The translations under genes were made by a program, and so were the position numbers. 64,000 nt of DNA. Origin: Pollutimonas harenae (GTDB lineage Bacteria > Pseudomonadota > Gammaproteobacteria > Burkholderiales > Burkholderiaceae_B). Shown here piece after piece: positions 25,958 through 34,628 of this stretch. The notes below the pieces were generated by a model. It did not search any database, had not been told where the DNA came from, and saw only the letters and a list, made by a program, of their open reading frames with translations. Position 1 is the first letter of the stretch; every line of letters begins with the position of its first letter. The DNA is taken from contig NZ_SDQD01000001.1 in assembly GCF_004153685.1 (NCBI RefSeq), positions 868,001-932,000 of the forward strand. Reading direction: 5' to 3'.

Positions 25958-26944
25958 ATGAAGGTGTTTGGAAAACTGGTAGCGGCAAGTGCTTTAGCTG
26001 CACTGGCTGGAGCGAGCACGCTCGCATACGGCAGTGAGTATCCTAGCCAGCCCGTAAAGTTGGTCGTGGGATTCAGTCCGGGCAGCACTATTGATACGGT
26101 TGCCCGCATTATTGGCGAAGGATTGTCCAAACGCATGGGGGCCACCTTCGTTATTGATAATAAAACGGGCGCCAATGGCATGATTGCCGCCCGTACGGTG
26201 GCTCAGGCAAAGCCTGATGGCTATACCCTGTTGGTGAGCAACTCAAGCTCAATCACGGTAAATCCATTGCTGTACTCCGATCTGCAATACCATCCATTAA
26301 AGGACTTCGCGCCCATCTCCACAGTGGTATCGGTGCCTTTCGTTCTGGCTGTCAATCCAGACAATCCAAATACGGCGTCGATTTCGTCCTTGAAAGACCT
26401 GGTCGATCTGGCCCACAAAAACCCTGGTACGGTTACCTATGGTTCCGCCGGTAACGGCAACCTGATGCATTTGGCCGGGGCGCAGCTGGCGACGATGTCC
26501 AAGACCGATATGGTGCATGTGCCTTATCGTGGCGCCGCGCCAATGGAAGCCGCATTGCTGGCCAGTGACATCTATTATGGTTTTGATACCCTTTCAGGTG
26601 TCCCGCTGATGAAATCAGGCAAGCTGAAGCCGTTGGCCATTTCAACCAAAGAACGCTGGCGTGATCTGCCTGACGTGCCGACTGTTGCCGAGCAGGGTTA
26701 TCCGGATTTCGATATCTCGTTCTGGGTTGGTACCTTTGCACCGGATGGAACACCCAAAGAGGTTGTTGAGCTTCTGAACAAAGAAATCGCCGCCGTTACG
26801 CGCGACCCTGAAATTCAGAAGAAACTGATGATGCAAGGTAATGTGCTTACGCAAAGCCCAGAAGATTTTTATAAGAAGATCGATACCGAGCTCAAGCAGA
26901 ATGGCGATCTGATCAAACGGGCAAATATAAAGATCAGTCAGTAG
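25958..26944 (+). CDS. Tripartite tricarboxylate transporter receptor, Bug/TctC family
   Basis: A 328-residue periplasmic receptor with a signal peptide (about 1-24, ending STLAYG), then EYPSQPVKLVVGFSPGSTIDTVARII and PYRGAAPMEAALLASDI. It is a paralogue of the receptor at 18127 and is also without TctA/TctB. AGGAGG lies 6 nt before the ATG. It is divergent from the LIV-transport operon, shares the GTTCT-type operator region, and is followed 79 bp later by the carboxylase genes on the same strand, so it may lead that operon. Confidence 0.9.
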   Translation: MKVFGKLVAASALAALAGASTLAYGSEYPSQPVKLVVGFSPGSTIDTVARIIGEGLSKRMGATFVIDNKTGANGMIAARTVAQAKPDGYTLLVSNSSSITVNPLLYSDLQYHPLKDFAPISTVVSVPFVLAVNPDNPNTASISSLKDLVDLAHKNPGTVTYGSAGNGNLMHLAGAQLATMSKTDMVHVPYRGAAPMEAALLASDIYYGFDTLSGVPLMKSGKLKPLAISTKERWRDLPDVPTVAEQGYPDFDISFWVGTFAPDGTPKEVVELLNKEIAAVTRDPEIQKKLMMQGNVLTQSPEDFYKKIDTELKQNGDLIKRANIKISQ

Positions 26945-27023
26945 TTATTGGTTGGTGCCGGCGTCGACCATCTAATCAGTGATGGTGATCGCCGGTCCGT
27001 ACAGGTAGATTCGGGAGTAAGGG

Positions 27024-28571
27024 ATGTCTTGGCAAAAAGAGCTGGATGAGCTTGAGCGTCGCAAGCAGCTGGCACAAAAAATGGGTGGACCTGAAAAGGT
27101 TGAACGCCACCGCGCAAAAGGCAGATTGCCGGTGCGGGAACGCATCGACCGCCTGGTGGATGAAGGTTCTTTCCAAGAGGTTGGCGCGCTGAGCGGTAAT
27201 GGAGAATATGACGAGCACGGCCATCTCGTCGACTTCACTCCTTCGAACTTCCTTACAGGGCGTGCGCGGATAGACGGCAGGCCGGTGGTTTTGGCAGCTG
27301 ACGACTTCACGGTACGCGGTGGGGCGAATGACGGCGCGGTAGGCGACAAGTTGATGGCCTCGGAACGTATGGCTCTTGACCTCAAGCTGCCACTGATCCG
27401 CATGGTCGACGGGACGGGCGGCGGTGGTTCTGTAAAGAATATCGAAAACCAGGGTTATGCGTTGTTGCCCAAGCTACGGATGTGGCCGGCCATGACACAG
27501 AATCTGGCAACCGTGCCCGTTGTATCACTCGCCTTGGGGTCGGTGGCGGGACTGGGTGCAGCGCGCGTCGCCACCAGTCATTATTCCATCATGATCAAGA
27601 ATACCTCCCAGTTGTTCATCGCTGGCCCTCCCGTTGTGGCGCGCATAGGCCAAGTGCTTGATAAGAATGAGCTGGGCGGAAGCGGAATTCACGCTCGCAA
27701 TGGAGTGGTCGATGATGAGGCTGCCAGTGAAGAGCAGGCTTTCGCACGGGCGCGGTGTTTCCTCTCGTACCTGCCTCGTTCAGTTGATGAGCTGCCCCCA
27801 CGCGCTGAGCCCATAGCGCCAAAGTCAGATGATTATGACTGGCTGCGCTCGGCGGTGCCTGCCGAGTCGCGCCGGGTCTACAAAATGCGGCCCATAATTG
27901 AGTGTCTGGTGGATGAGGGCTCGTTCATGGAGATCGGCAGCAAATGGGGAAGATCCCTGATTGTTGGCCTGGCTCGAATCAATGGATGGCCTGTAGTGTT
28001 GTTTGCCAGCGATCCTTATCACTATGGCGGTGCCTGGGATAAACAAGCCTCCGAGAAATTTGTACGCATGCTTGACTTGGCTGAAACCTTCCACCTTCCA
28101 GTGGTCAATCTTGTCGATGTGCCTGGATTCCAGATAGGGTTGAACGCTGAACAAGAGGGGGCCATGCGCTATGGCGTACGTGCACTGACGGCAGTGGCCC
28201 AAACCACAGTTCCGTGGTGCACCTTCATTATTCGGAAAGCCTTTGGTGTGGCGGCCGGTGGTCATCAAAGCGACGGGCGGTTTAATTTTCGCTATGCCTG
28301 GCCTTCAGCGCGATGGGGTTCGCTTCCCATTGAGGGAGGCCTAGAGGTGGCCTATAAACGCGAGATTGAAGAGGCGGACGACCCCGACGCGAAACGAGCC
28401 GAAATTGAAGAGCGGGTTCAGTCGCTAACTTCACCGTTTCGTAGTGCCGAGGCATTCGTTGTCGAGGATATTATCGATCCGGCACAAACACGTTTCCTGC
28501 TTGAAGAGTTTATCGACGTGGTAATACCTTTGCGCAAGACGGGTGCTCGTAGTTTTGGCTATAGGCCGTGA
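27024..28571 (+). CDS. Acyl-CoA carboxylase, carboxyltransferase subunit
   Basis: A 515-residue fused carboxyltransferase of the propionyl-/methylcrotonyl-CoA carboxylase beta type. It begins with the family pattern ELERRKQLAQKMGGPEKVERHRAKGRLPVRERI, has VDGTGGGGSVKNIENQG in the N-terminal half, and LVDVPGFQIGLNAEQEGAMRYGVRAL in the C-terminal half. It transfers CO2 from carboxybiotin to an acyl-CoA. The biotin carboxylase follows with overlapping stop/start, and a separate biotin carrier after that. A methylmalonyl-CoA decarboxylase alpha subunit would look similar, but the adjacent biotin carboxylase favours a carboxylase. The substrate is not deducible. Confidence 0.88.
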   Translation: MSWQKELDELERRKQLAQKMGGPEKVERHRAKGRLPVRERIDRLVDEGSFQEVGALSGNGEYDEHGHLVDFTPSNFLTGRARIDGRPVVLAADDFTVRGGANDGAVGDKLMASERMALDLKLPLIRMVDGTGGGGSVKNIENQGYALLPKLRMWPAMTQNLATVPVVSLALGSVAGLGAARVATSHYSIMIKNTSQLFIAGPPVVARIGQVLDKNELGGSGIHARNGVVDDEAASEEQAFARARCFLSYLPRSVDELPPRAEPIAPKSDDYDWLRSAVPAESRRVYKMRPIIECLVDEGSFMEIGSKWGRSLIVGLARINGWPVVLFASDPYHYGGAWDKQASEKFVRMLDLAETFHLPVVNLVDVPGFQIGLNAEQEGAMRYGVRALTAVAQTTVPWCTFIIRKAFGVAAGGHQSDGRFNFRYAWPSARWGSLPIEGGLEVAYKREIEEADDPDAKRAEIEERVQSLTSPFRSAEAFVVEDIIDPAQTRFLLEEFIDVVIPLRKTGARSFGYRP

Positions 28572-28573
28572 TC

Positions 28574-29941
28574 ATGACAACAACAGCAGCAGTGAAACGT
28601 ATATTGGTCGCCAATCGGGGTGCCATTGCCCGCAGAGTAATACGCGCAATACGTGAGCTGGGCCTTGAGTCTGTCGCGGTCTATTCCGAGGCGGATAAGG
28701 ATTTGCCCTATTTGCAGGAGGCAGACTTTATTGAATGCATTGGACCGGCCGCAGCTTTGCAAAGTTATCTGAACCAGCAAGCCATACTGGAAGCCGCTCG
28801 TAAATACCGGGTCGATGCCTTGCATCCCGGTTACGGATTCCTGTCTGAAAATGCAGGCTTTGCCCGTGCGGTCCAGGATGCCGGTATTTGCTTTATTGGC
28901 CCCTCCCCAGACTTGATACAAATGTTGGGTCACAAGACGCAGGCGCGGGATACGATGCGCGCGGCGGGCATGCCCATGGTCGATAGCAGCATCGTCCTGG
29001 GCGACGACCTGAATGAAGTGCGTCATGCCGCTGAGCAGTTGGGGTACCCCTTGCTGATAAAGCCGGCGTCGGGTGGTGGAGGCATAGGCATGTTGCCTTT
29101 GCTGTCGGCCGACCAGATTGAAACAGAATGGCCGCGAGCCAGGTCCATCTCGGAACGCAGCTTTGGTCGTACGGATTTGTACCTTGAGCCATTCATCCAG
29201 TCGCCAAGGCACATAGAGTTCCAGTTTCTTGCCGACAAGTACGGCGGCGTGCGCTGTATCTACGAGCGTGATTGTTCCACCCAGAGGCGCCACCAGAAAG
29301 TGCTTGAGGAAGCGCCGGCCCCGTCTCTGGATCGGACGCTTATTGCCGCGATGGCTACCCAACTTGAGAGCATACTTGCCGCGTTGCGGTATGACGTAAT
29401 CGGAACAGTGGAGATGCTGTATACGCCAGAGAGGGGCTTCTCATTTCTTGAGGTGAATACCCGGTTGCAAGTGGAGCATGCAGTAACAGAAGAGGTCACG
29501 GGTATCGATCTGGTGAAGGCGCAAATCCGGCTGGCTGCCGGCGAGCAAATTGACAAGGTGGTGCCGAAGACGGTGAGTCTTGAAGGCCATGCGCTGGAGG
29601 CGCGGATTTACGCGGAAGATCCCGTGCGTTTTATTCCATCGCCTGGAGTACTGAAGGAGTTCACGCCGCCGTGCATGGACGGTGTGCGCATCGAAACGGG
29701 CTATCAGCAGGGATCACGTATTTCAAGCTACTACGATCCCCTGATCGCCAAGGTGATTGCGAAGGCGGATACCCGGGACGAAGCCATTCGGCTACTTTCT
29801 GTGGCCTTACACGCCTTCACGATTTCTGGCCTCAAGACAAACATCCCGTTTATACAGCGCGTCCTCGCAGACCAGGACTTTGACCGCGCTGTACTGTCGA
29901 CCGAAATTGTTCAGCGGATGTTGGCTGAAAGCAGTACATGA
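28574..29941 (+). CDS. Biotin carboxylase subunit
   Basis: About 455 residues, an ATP-grasp biotin carboxylase. It has the N-terminal VKRILVANRGAIARRVIRA, the substrate loop GYGFLSENAGFARA, the glycine-rich ATP loop IKPASGGGGIGML, and the catalytic stretch FLEVNTRLQVEHAVTEEVTG. It ends after the C-terminal domain with no biotin attachment domain, unlike the usual 650-670-residue alpha subunits of bacterial acyl-CoA carboxylases. A GTG at 28568 overlaps the previous stop (GTGA); the ATG at 28574 is an equally good start. It carboxylates the small carrier encoded next. Confidence 0.9.
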   Translation: MTTTAAVKRILVANRGAIARRVIRAIRELGLESVAVYSEADKDLPYLQEADFIECIGPAAALQSYLNQQAILEAARKYRVDALHPGYGFLSENAGFARAVQDAGICFIGPSPDLIQMLGHKTQARDTMRAAGMPMVDSSIVLGDDLNEVRHAAEQLGYPLLIKPASGGGGIGMLPLLSADQIETEWPRARSISERSFGRTDLYLEPFIQSPRHIEFQFLADKYGGVRCIYERDCSTQRRHQKVLEEAPAPSLDRTLIAAMATQLESILAALRYDVIGTVEMLYTPERGFSFLEVNTRLQVEHAVTEEVTGIDLVKAQIRLAAGEQIDKVVPKTVSLEGHALEARIYAEDPVRFIPSPGVLKEFTPPCMDGVRIETGYQQGSRISSYYDPLIAKVIAKADTRDEAIRLLSVALHAFTISGLKTNIPFIQRVLADQDFDRAVLSTEIVQRMLAESST

Positions 29942-29970
29942 CAAACTATAGCTATAGCAAGGAGCAAATG

Positions 29971-30186
29971 ATGGATCAGATTGAAGCAACCGTAACCGGT
30001 CGTGTACTGGCCGTACTTGTAAAAGTGGGCGATACCGTCCATGCCGGCGACGACGTGGCCACCATCGAGTCTATGAAAATGGAAATTCCGGTCAGCTCGG
30101 ACTACGACGGTAGGGTGGCTCGTATTGCGATCTCGGTCGACGATGAGGTTGAGGAAGGCCAAGTCATTATTGATCTGGGCAGCTAG
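29971..30186 (+). CDS. Biotin carboxyl carrier protein, free-standing small form
   Basis: A 71-residue biotinyl domain. The biotinylation motif is IESMKMEIPV with Lys36, flanked by the hairpin residues VKVGDTVHAGDDV and VDDEVEEGQVIIDL. It carries CO2 between the biotin carboxylase and carboxyltransferase subunits. ATG at 29971 is chosen from the AAGGAG at 29959-29964 (6-nt spacing); other in-frame ATGs lie at 29968 and at 29938, the latter overlapping the upstream stop. The hydratase/dehydrogenase gene begins 2 bp after its stop. It is far shorter than AccB and lacks its N-terminal region. Confidence 0.88.
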   Translation: MDQIEATVTGRVLAVLVKVGDTVHAGDDVATIESMKMEIPVSSDYDGRVARIAISVDDEVEEGQVIIDLGS

Positions 30187-30188
30187 CC

Positions 30189-32279
30189 ATGATCAGCAAG
30201 CAGATCGAGGTTTTCCCCGGAGGGCAGGTGGCTGTTCTGTCTATCCAGAATCCGCCGGTCAATGGCCTGGGCAGTGCGGTACGGGCCGCCTTGGGTAAGG
30301 CGTTGGACGAGGCGATTGCTGATACGGATGTGCTGGCCATCGTCCTGACTGGGGCCGGGCGGTTCTTCTCTGGCGGTGCCGACATCCGTGAATTCAACAC
30401 GCCGTTAACGCTGCGAGAGCCAGTGTTGAGGGATATTATCAATAAGCTGGAAAGCTCACCCAAGCCAACCGTGGCGGCCATTAACGGTATCGCGCTAGGG
30501 GGAGGGCTTGAGCTGGCACTTGGTTGCCACTACCGCGTTGCAGTGGATAAGGCCACGCTAGGCTTGCCAGAGGTCAAACTGGGCGTATTGCCTGGTGCCG
30601 GCGGGACTCAGCGCCTACCCAGGCTGATAGGAGTGGAAGCGGCGCTGGAGATCATTGCAAGCGGGGATGCAATCAATGCGGACCAGGGTTTGCGCTGTGG
30701 TCTGGTTGACCAAATTGCACAAGATGACCTGGTGACGAAGGCCTGCTTGCTGGGCTTGCAAGTTGCTGGAAGTGAGGACGGGATTCGCAGATTGAATCCC
30801 GCCGCAGTGGCGGCACCCAAAAATCCTGAAATCTTCGAACAGGCACGCCAGAAAGCAGGCAGGCGTTATCGCGGCTGCGTGGCCCCGCTTGAATGCATCG
30901 CCTGCTTAGAAAAAACACTTACGACCAGTCTTGATGAAGGTCTCGAGTTTGAGCGCCAGCGCTTCCAGGTGCTGGTGAATGGCGACCAGTCCAAAGCTCA
31001 GCGGCATATTTTCTTTGCGGAGCGGTCGGCCATGAAGCTGCCCGACGCCGATGTAAAGCCCGAACCGATCAACCATGTTGGTGTCGTGGGTGCCGGTACG
31101 ATGGGTGGCGGCATAGCGATGAGCTTGGCAAATGCAGGCATACCTGTTGTCTTGCTCGATCGTGATCAGGCCGCATTGGACCGTGGCTGGGAAATAATAA
31201 AAAATAACTATTCGGCCAGTGTGTCGCGCAAGAAACTTGATCAGCCTCAAATGGAACAACGCCTGGCACTGATCAGGCGAGCGGTCGATTACCAGGAGCT
31301 GTCCGATGTCGATCTGGTGATTGAGGCTGCGTTCGAGGACATGGCGGTCAAAAGGGAAATTTTCGAGCGCCTCGATGCACTATGCAGGCCTGACGCGATC
31401 CTGGCTTCGAACACCTCCAGGTTGGATATCAATGAGCTGGCGGCTGCGACTTCCCGTCCCGGCCAGGTGATAGGGACGCATTTTTTTAGCCCGGCCAACG
31501 TGATGCGCTTACTGGAAGTCGTGCAGGGTGTGCAAACAAATCGCACTGCCATTGCATCGTTGTTCAGCCTCGCCAGAAAGATCGGAAAAACTCCTGTGCT
31601 GGTAGGGGTCTGCGATGGTTTTGTAGGCAACCGCATGGTCAGCCCATATACGCGTGAAGCCCACTTCCTGCTCGAAGAGGGAGCATCGCCCGAGCAGGTC
31701 GACGGCGCCTTGCAGCGTTTTGGCATGGCTATGGGCCCTTTGCGCATGGGCGATATGGCGGGCCTTGATATCAGTTGGGCCGCGCGCAAGCGCATGGCCC
31801 CGACGCGTCCGGCGCATATTCGCTATAGCCGTGTTGCCGACCGGATCTGCGAGATGGGCCGGTTGGGACAAAAGACCGGGGCGGGCTTCTATCGTTATGA
31901 AGAGGGGAGCCGCAATCCCGTGCCAGACCCGGTGATAGACGAACTCATCAAGGAGTGCGCCCAGGCCTCCGGTATCGAGCGGCGTGACATCAGCGATGAA
32001 GAAATCATCCAGCGCACGATGTACGCGTTGGTCAATGAGGGTGCGCGCATTCTTGAAGAGGGTATCGCACAAAGATCATCGGATATCGACGTGATCTATG
32101 TCGCGGGTTATGGCTTCCCAGTCTTCAGGGGCGGCCCGATGTTTTATGCCGATACCGTCGGATTGCCGCAGGTGCTGGCAACTATCGAACGCTTTCATGC
32201 GGAGCACGGTGAGCTCTGGGCGCCGGCCCCACTGTTGAAGGAACTGGCAAGCAGTGGTCGCAAGTTTTCGGATCTATAA
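30189..32279 (+). CDS. Bifunctional enoyl-CoA hydratase / 3-hydroxyacyl-CoA dehydrogenase (FadB-like)
   Basis: A 696-residue fused beta-oxidation enzyme. The N-terminal crotonase domain (about 1-190) has GAGRFFSGGADIREF for the oxyanion hole and GLPEVKLGVLPGAGGTQRLPR with the catalytic glutamates. The NAD-binding domain (about 290-475) has VGVVGAGTMGGGIAMSLANAG and ASNTSRLDINELA with the catalytic GTHFFSPANVMRLLEVV. The C-terminal dehydrogenase domains follow (about 480-690: GFVGNRMVSPYTREA; GYGFPVFRGGPM). It hydrates an enoyl-CoA and oxidises the product to 3-ketoacyl-CoA. It follows the biotin carrier directly and is in the same operon. No thiolase partner of the FadA type is present. Confidence 0.92.
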   Translation: MISKQIEVFPGGQVAVLSIQNPPVNGLGSAVRAALGKALDEAIADTDVLAIVLTGAGRFFSGGADIREFNTPLTLREPVLRDIINKLESSPKPTVAAINGIALGGGLELALGCHYRVAVDKATLGLPEVKLGVLPGAGGTQRLPRLIGVEAALEIIASGDAINADQGLRCGLVDQIAQDDLVTKACLLGLQVAGSEDGIRRLNPAAVAAPKNPEIFEQARQKAGRRYRGCVAPLECIACLEKTLTTSLDEGLEFERQRFQVLVNGDQSKAQRHIFFAERSAMKLPDADVKPEPINHVGVVGAGTMGGGIAMSLANAGIPVVLLDRDQAALDRGWEIIKNNYSASVSRKKLDQPQMEQRLALIRRAVDYQELSDVDLVIEAAFEDMAVKREIFERLDALCRPDAILASNTSRLDINELAAATSRPGQVIGTHFFSPANVMRLLEVVQGVQTNRTAIASLFSLARKIGKTPVLVGVCDGFVGNRMVSPYTREAHFLLEEGASPEQVDGALQRFGMAMGPLRMGDMAGLDISWAARKRMAPTRPAHIRYSRVADRICEMGRLGQKTGAGFYRYEEGSRNPVPDPVIDELIKECAQASGIERRDISDEEIIQRTMYALVNEGARILEEGIAQRSSDIDVIYVAGYGFPVFRGGPMFYADTVGLPQVLATIERFHAEHGELWAPAPLLKELASSGRKFSDL

Positions 32280-32334
32280 GATTTTCAATCCCTGTAGCGC
32301 TTGCACGGGGAGTGTGAAATGAATGAGGTGAAAC

Positions 32335-32733
32335 ATGGATAAGCATAATAATGGGCCGGATACTTCCGGCCCGCAGGCGCGGTATTTCTCCCGCCTCAAT
32401 GAGGGAGTATTCGAGATCCAGCGGTGCAAAGCTTGTGAGCGGCACCAGTTTTTCCCTCGGGTACTGTGCCAGCATTGCGGGTCAACGGATTTGGCATGGG
32501 TTACCCCCAGTGGAAAGGGGCAGGTGTATTCCTTCAGTGTGATTCGCCGTAAGCCGGATTCCGGCGGCGACTACAACGTTGCTTTGGTCGATCTCGATGA
32601 GGGTGTCAGGCTGATGAGTCGTGTCGATGGGGTGTCACCGGATGCGATTCATATTGGGATGGCCGTATCGGCAAAAGTCCTGAATGAGCAAGACAAAGGA
32701 ATGCTTGTTTTTCTTCCTGAGGGGCAGAAATGA
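32335..32733 (+). CDS. DUF35 Zn-ribbon/OB-fold protein
   Basis: A 132-residue partner protein. The N-terminal rubredoxin-like ribbon has four cysteines (C31, C34, C45, C48 in RCKACERHQFFPRVLCQHCG), followed by an OB-fold (residues 60-130). DUF35 proteins bind to thiolase-fold enzymes; in steroid side-chain degradation such a domain (ChsH2) forms the aldolase complex with Ltp2. GAGGTG precedes the start. Its stop overlaps the start of the thiolase-fold gene by 4 bp, showing they are made as a pair. Confidence 0.88.
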   Translation: MDKHNNGPDTSGPQARYFSRLNEGVFEIQRCKACERHQFFPRVLCQHCGSTDLAWVTPSGKGQVYSFSVIRRKPDSGGDYNVALVDLDEGVRLMSRVDGVSPDAIHIGMAVSAKVLNEQDKGMLVFLPEGQK

Positions 32734-33905
32734 AATCCCTTAACGATTTTCGTGCAAAAGCGGCGATAGCGGGCATAGGTGTAGCCGGCTTGGGCGAAGC
32801 CCATGGCTATTCTGAAGCTGAAATTCTGGCTCAGGCCGCCGTCCAGGCGGTAGCCGATGCAGGCCTGAGCATGCAGGATATTGATGGGCTGGCAACTTGC
32901 AGCTCATCGGCGACAATGTGGGCCATGCCCGTGGCAGAATACCTGGGGATCAAGCCTCGATTTATAGAAAGCACCATGCTTGGCGGTTCGAGCTTTCTGG
33001 CTCACCTTCTGCCGGCCATTCTGGCGCTCGAGTCGGGTCAATGCAACGCAGTGCTTGTCTGCTATGGCAGTACGCAGCGCACCGCCGTCTTCGGTCGCAA
33101 AGAGGGCGTGAAGGCGCGCGCCTTGCTCGATCCGCAGCCCTTCGAGCAGCCCTATTCGCCCTTGTCGCCCATTACTTCGTATGCGTTGGCAGCGGCGCGG
33201 CATATGCACGAATACGGCACGACACGCAGGCAACTGGCTGAGGTGGCCGTTGCGGCAAGGCAATGGGCTCAGCTCAATCCGGAGGCCATGATGCGTGATC
33301 CGCTTTCCATCGAAGACGTCCTGGATGCCCGCATGATCTCGGATCCATTGTCCATACGTGACTGCTGCCTGGTCACCGATGGCGCTGGTGCTTATGTGCT
33401 GGTGCGGTCCGATCGCGCCAAAGATATGGCTCGCAAGCCTGTCTATGTTTTGGGCAGTGCGACGGCAGTCTGGAACAGACAGATATCTTCCATGCACGAC
33501 CTGACGACGACAGCGGCCGCCGAGTCTGGCAAGCGTGCGCTGGAGATGGCGGGTGTCGGGATTTCCGATATTGACGTTGTCCAGCTTTATGACGCCTTCA
33601 CGATCAATACTCTGCTTTTTCTCGAGGATCTTGGATTCTGCAAAAAGGGAGAGGGTGGCTCCTTTGTCGAGAGTGGCGCCATTGCCCCCGGCGGACGCTT
33701 GCCTGTCAATACCAACGGCGGTGGCTTATCGTGCTTGCACCCGGGTATGTACGGCATTTTCTTGTTGATCGAAGCAGTGCGCCAGCTGCGAGGTGAATGT
33801 GATGCCCGTCAGGTCGATGGTGCTGAACTGGCTTTGGTTCACGGCAATGGTGGAACCTTGTCCAGTCAGTCGACGGCGGTGCTGAGTACCGAGGTGGCGT
33901 CATGA
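32730..33905 (+). CDS. Thiolase-fold protein lacking the nucleophilic Cys (Ltp2-like, candidate aldolase)
   Basis: A 391-residue thiolase-superfamily protein. Where true thiolases carry the acyl-accepting Cys, this protein reads STMLGGSSFLAHL (Gly85-Gly86), and the second catalytic Cys region reads VHGNGGTLSSQST without Cys. His337 in the CLHPGMYG segment is kept. Tyr287 (LYDAFT) and Tyr341 (HPGMYG) match the tyrosines described for the retro-aldolase Ltp2. With its DUF35 partner it is therefore more likely a C-C lyase or other non-thiolytic enzyme than a beta-ketothiolase. Databases would name it acetyl-CoA acetyltransferase. Activity is inferred. Confidence 0.85.
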   Translation: MKSLNDFRAKAAIAGIGVAGLGEAHGYSEAEILAQAAVQAVADAGLSMQDIDGLATCSSSATMWAMPVAEYLGIKPRFIESTMLGGSSFLAHLLPAILALESGQCNAVLVCYGSTQRTAVFGRKEGVKARALLDPQPFEQPYSPLSPITSYALAAARHMHEYGTTRRQLAEVAVAARQWAQLNPEAMMRDPLSIEDVLDARMISDPLSIRDCCLVTDGAGAYVLVRSDRAKDMARKPVYVLGSATAVWNRQISSMHDLTTTAAAESGKRALEMAGVGISDIDVVQLYDAFTINTLLFLEDLGFCKKGEGGSFVESGAIAPGGRLPVNTNGGGLSCLHPGMYGIFLLIEAVRQLRGECDARQVDGAELALVHGNGGTLSSQSTAVLSTEVAS

Positions 33906-33935
33906 CGATGCATGGCCTGATTCTGGAGCGTGCTG

Positions 33936-34628
33936 ATGCTTGATAAAACTGTTGGCAGCCTGGAAGAGGCTGTCGCCGACGTTCACGATGGCGCAACTCT
34001 GTTGATAGGCGGGTTTGGTTCTTCGGGTGTTCCCACGCAATTGATTTGTGCATTGCTGGATCAAGGTGCCAGGGAGCTGGTGATCGTGAACAACAATGCG
34101 GGCAATGGCCCCATAGGTCTGAGCCAGTTGGTTGCGGCGGGGCGTGTGCGCAAGATGATTTGTTCTTTTGCGCGTTCATCGAACAAGCTAAAACCCAACG
34201 CCGTTGCGTTTGCCGACCGTTATCGGGCAGGCGAGATCGAGCTTGAATGCGTCCCTCAAGGGACGATGGCCGAAAGAATGCGGGCTGCCGGTGCCGGCAT
34301 GGGGCCTTTTTTCACGCCGACCGCTTATGGCACAGACTTGGCAAAGGGCAAAGAGACCCGTGTCATTGACGGGGTGGGCTATGTGCTCGAGAACCCGTTG
34401 AAGGGCGACTTTGCCTTTGTGAAGGCCCAGTATGGCGACCGTTGGGGCAATCTGACATATCGTTATGCCGGCCGGAATTTTGGCCCGGTCATGGCGATGG
34501 CCGCGACAACGACCATCGCACAAGTTGATCGGATCGCAGCGTTGGGCAGCCTCGCGCCAGAGCATGTTGCAACCCCGGGCATATTTGTTCAACGTGTAGT
34601 ACAAGTGGGAGAACAAAAAGATGCTTGA
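33936..34628 (+). CDS. CoA-transferase subunit A (3-oxoacid CoA-transferase type)
   Basis: A 230-residue alpha subunit. It has the family motif LIGGFGSSGVPTQLICALLDQG near the N-terminus and ENPLKGDFAFVKAQYGDRWGNLTYR in the middle. With subunit B it moves CoA between a donor such as succinyl-CoA and a free acid. The ATG at 33936 has GGAG 7 nt upstream; a GTG at 33930 is too close. Its stop overlaps subunit B by 8 bp. Placement at the end of the carboxylase-hydratase-aldolase operon suggests that it activates the pathway acid or recycles CoA. Confidence 0.9.
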   Translation: MLDKTVGSLEEAVADVHDGATLLIGGFGSSGVPTQLICALLDQGARELVIVNNNAGNGPIGLSQLVAAGRVRKMICSFARSSNKLKPNAVAFADRYRAGEIELECVPQGTMAERMRAAGAGMGPFFTPTAYGTDLAKGKETRVIDGVGYVLENPLKGDFAFVKAQYGDRWGNLTYRYAGRNFGPVMAMAATTTIAQVDRIAALGSLAPEHVATPGIFVQRVVQVGEQKDA

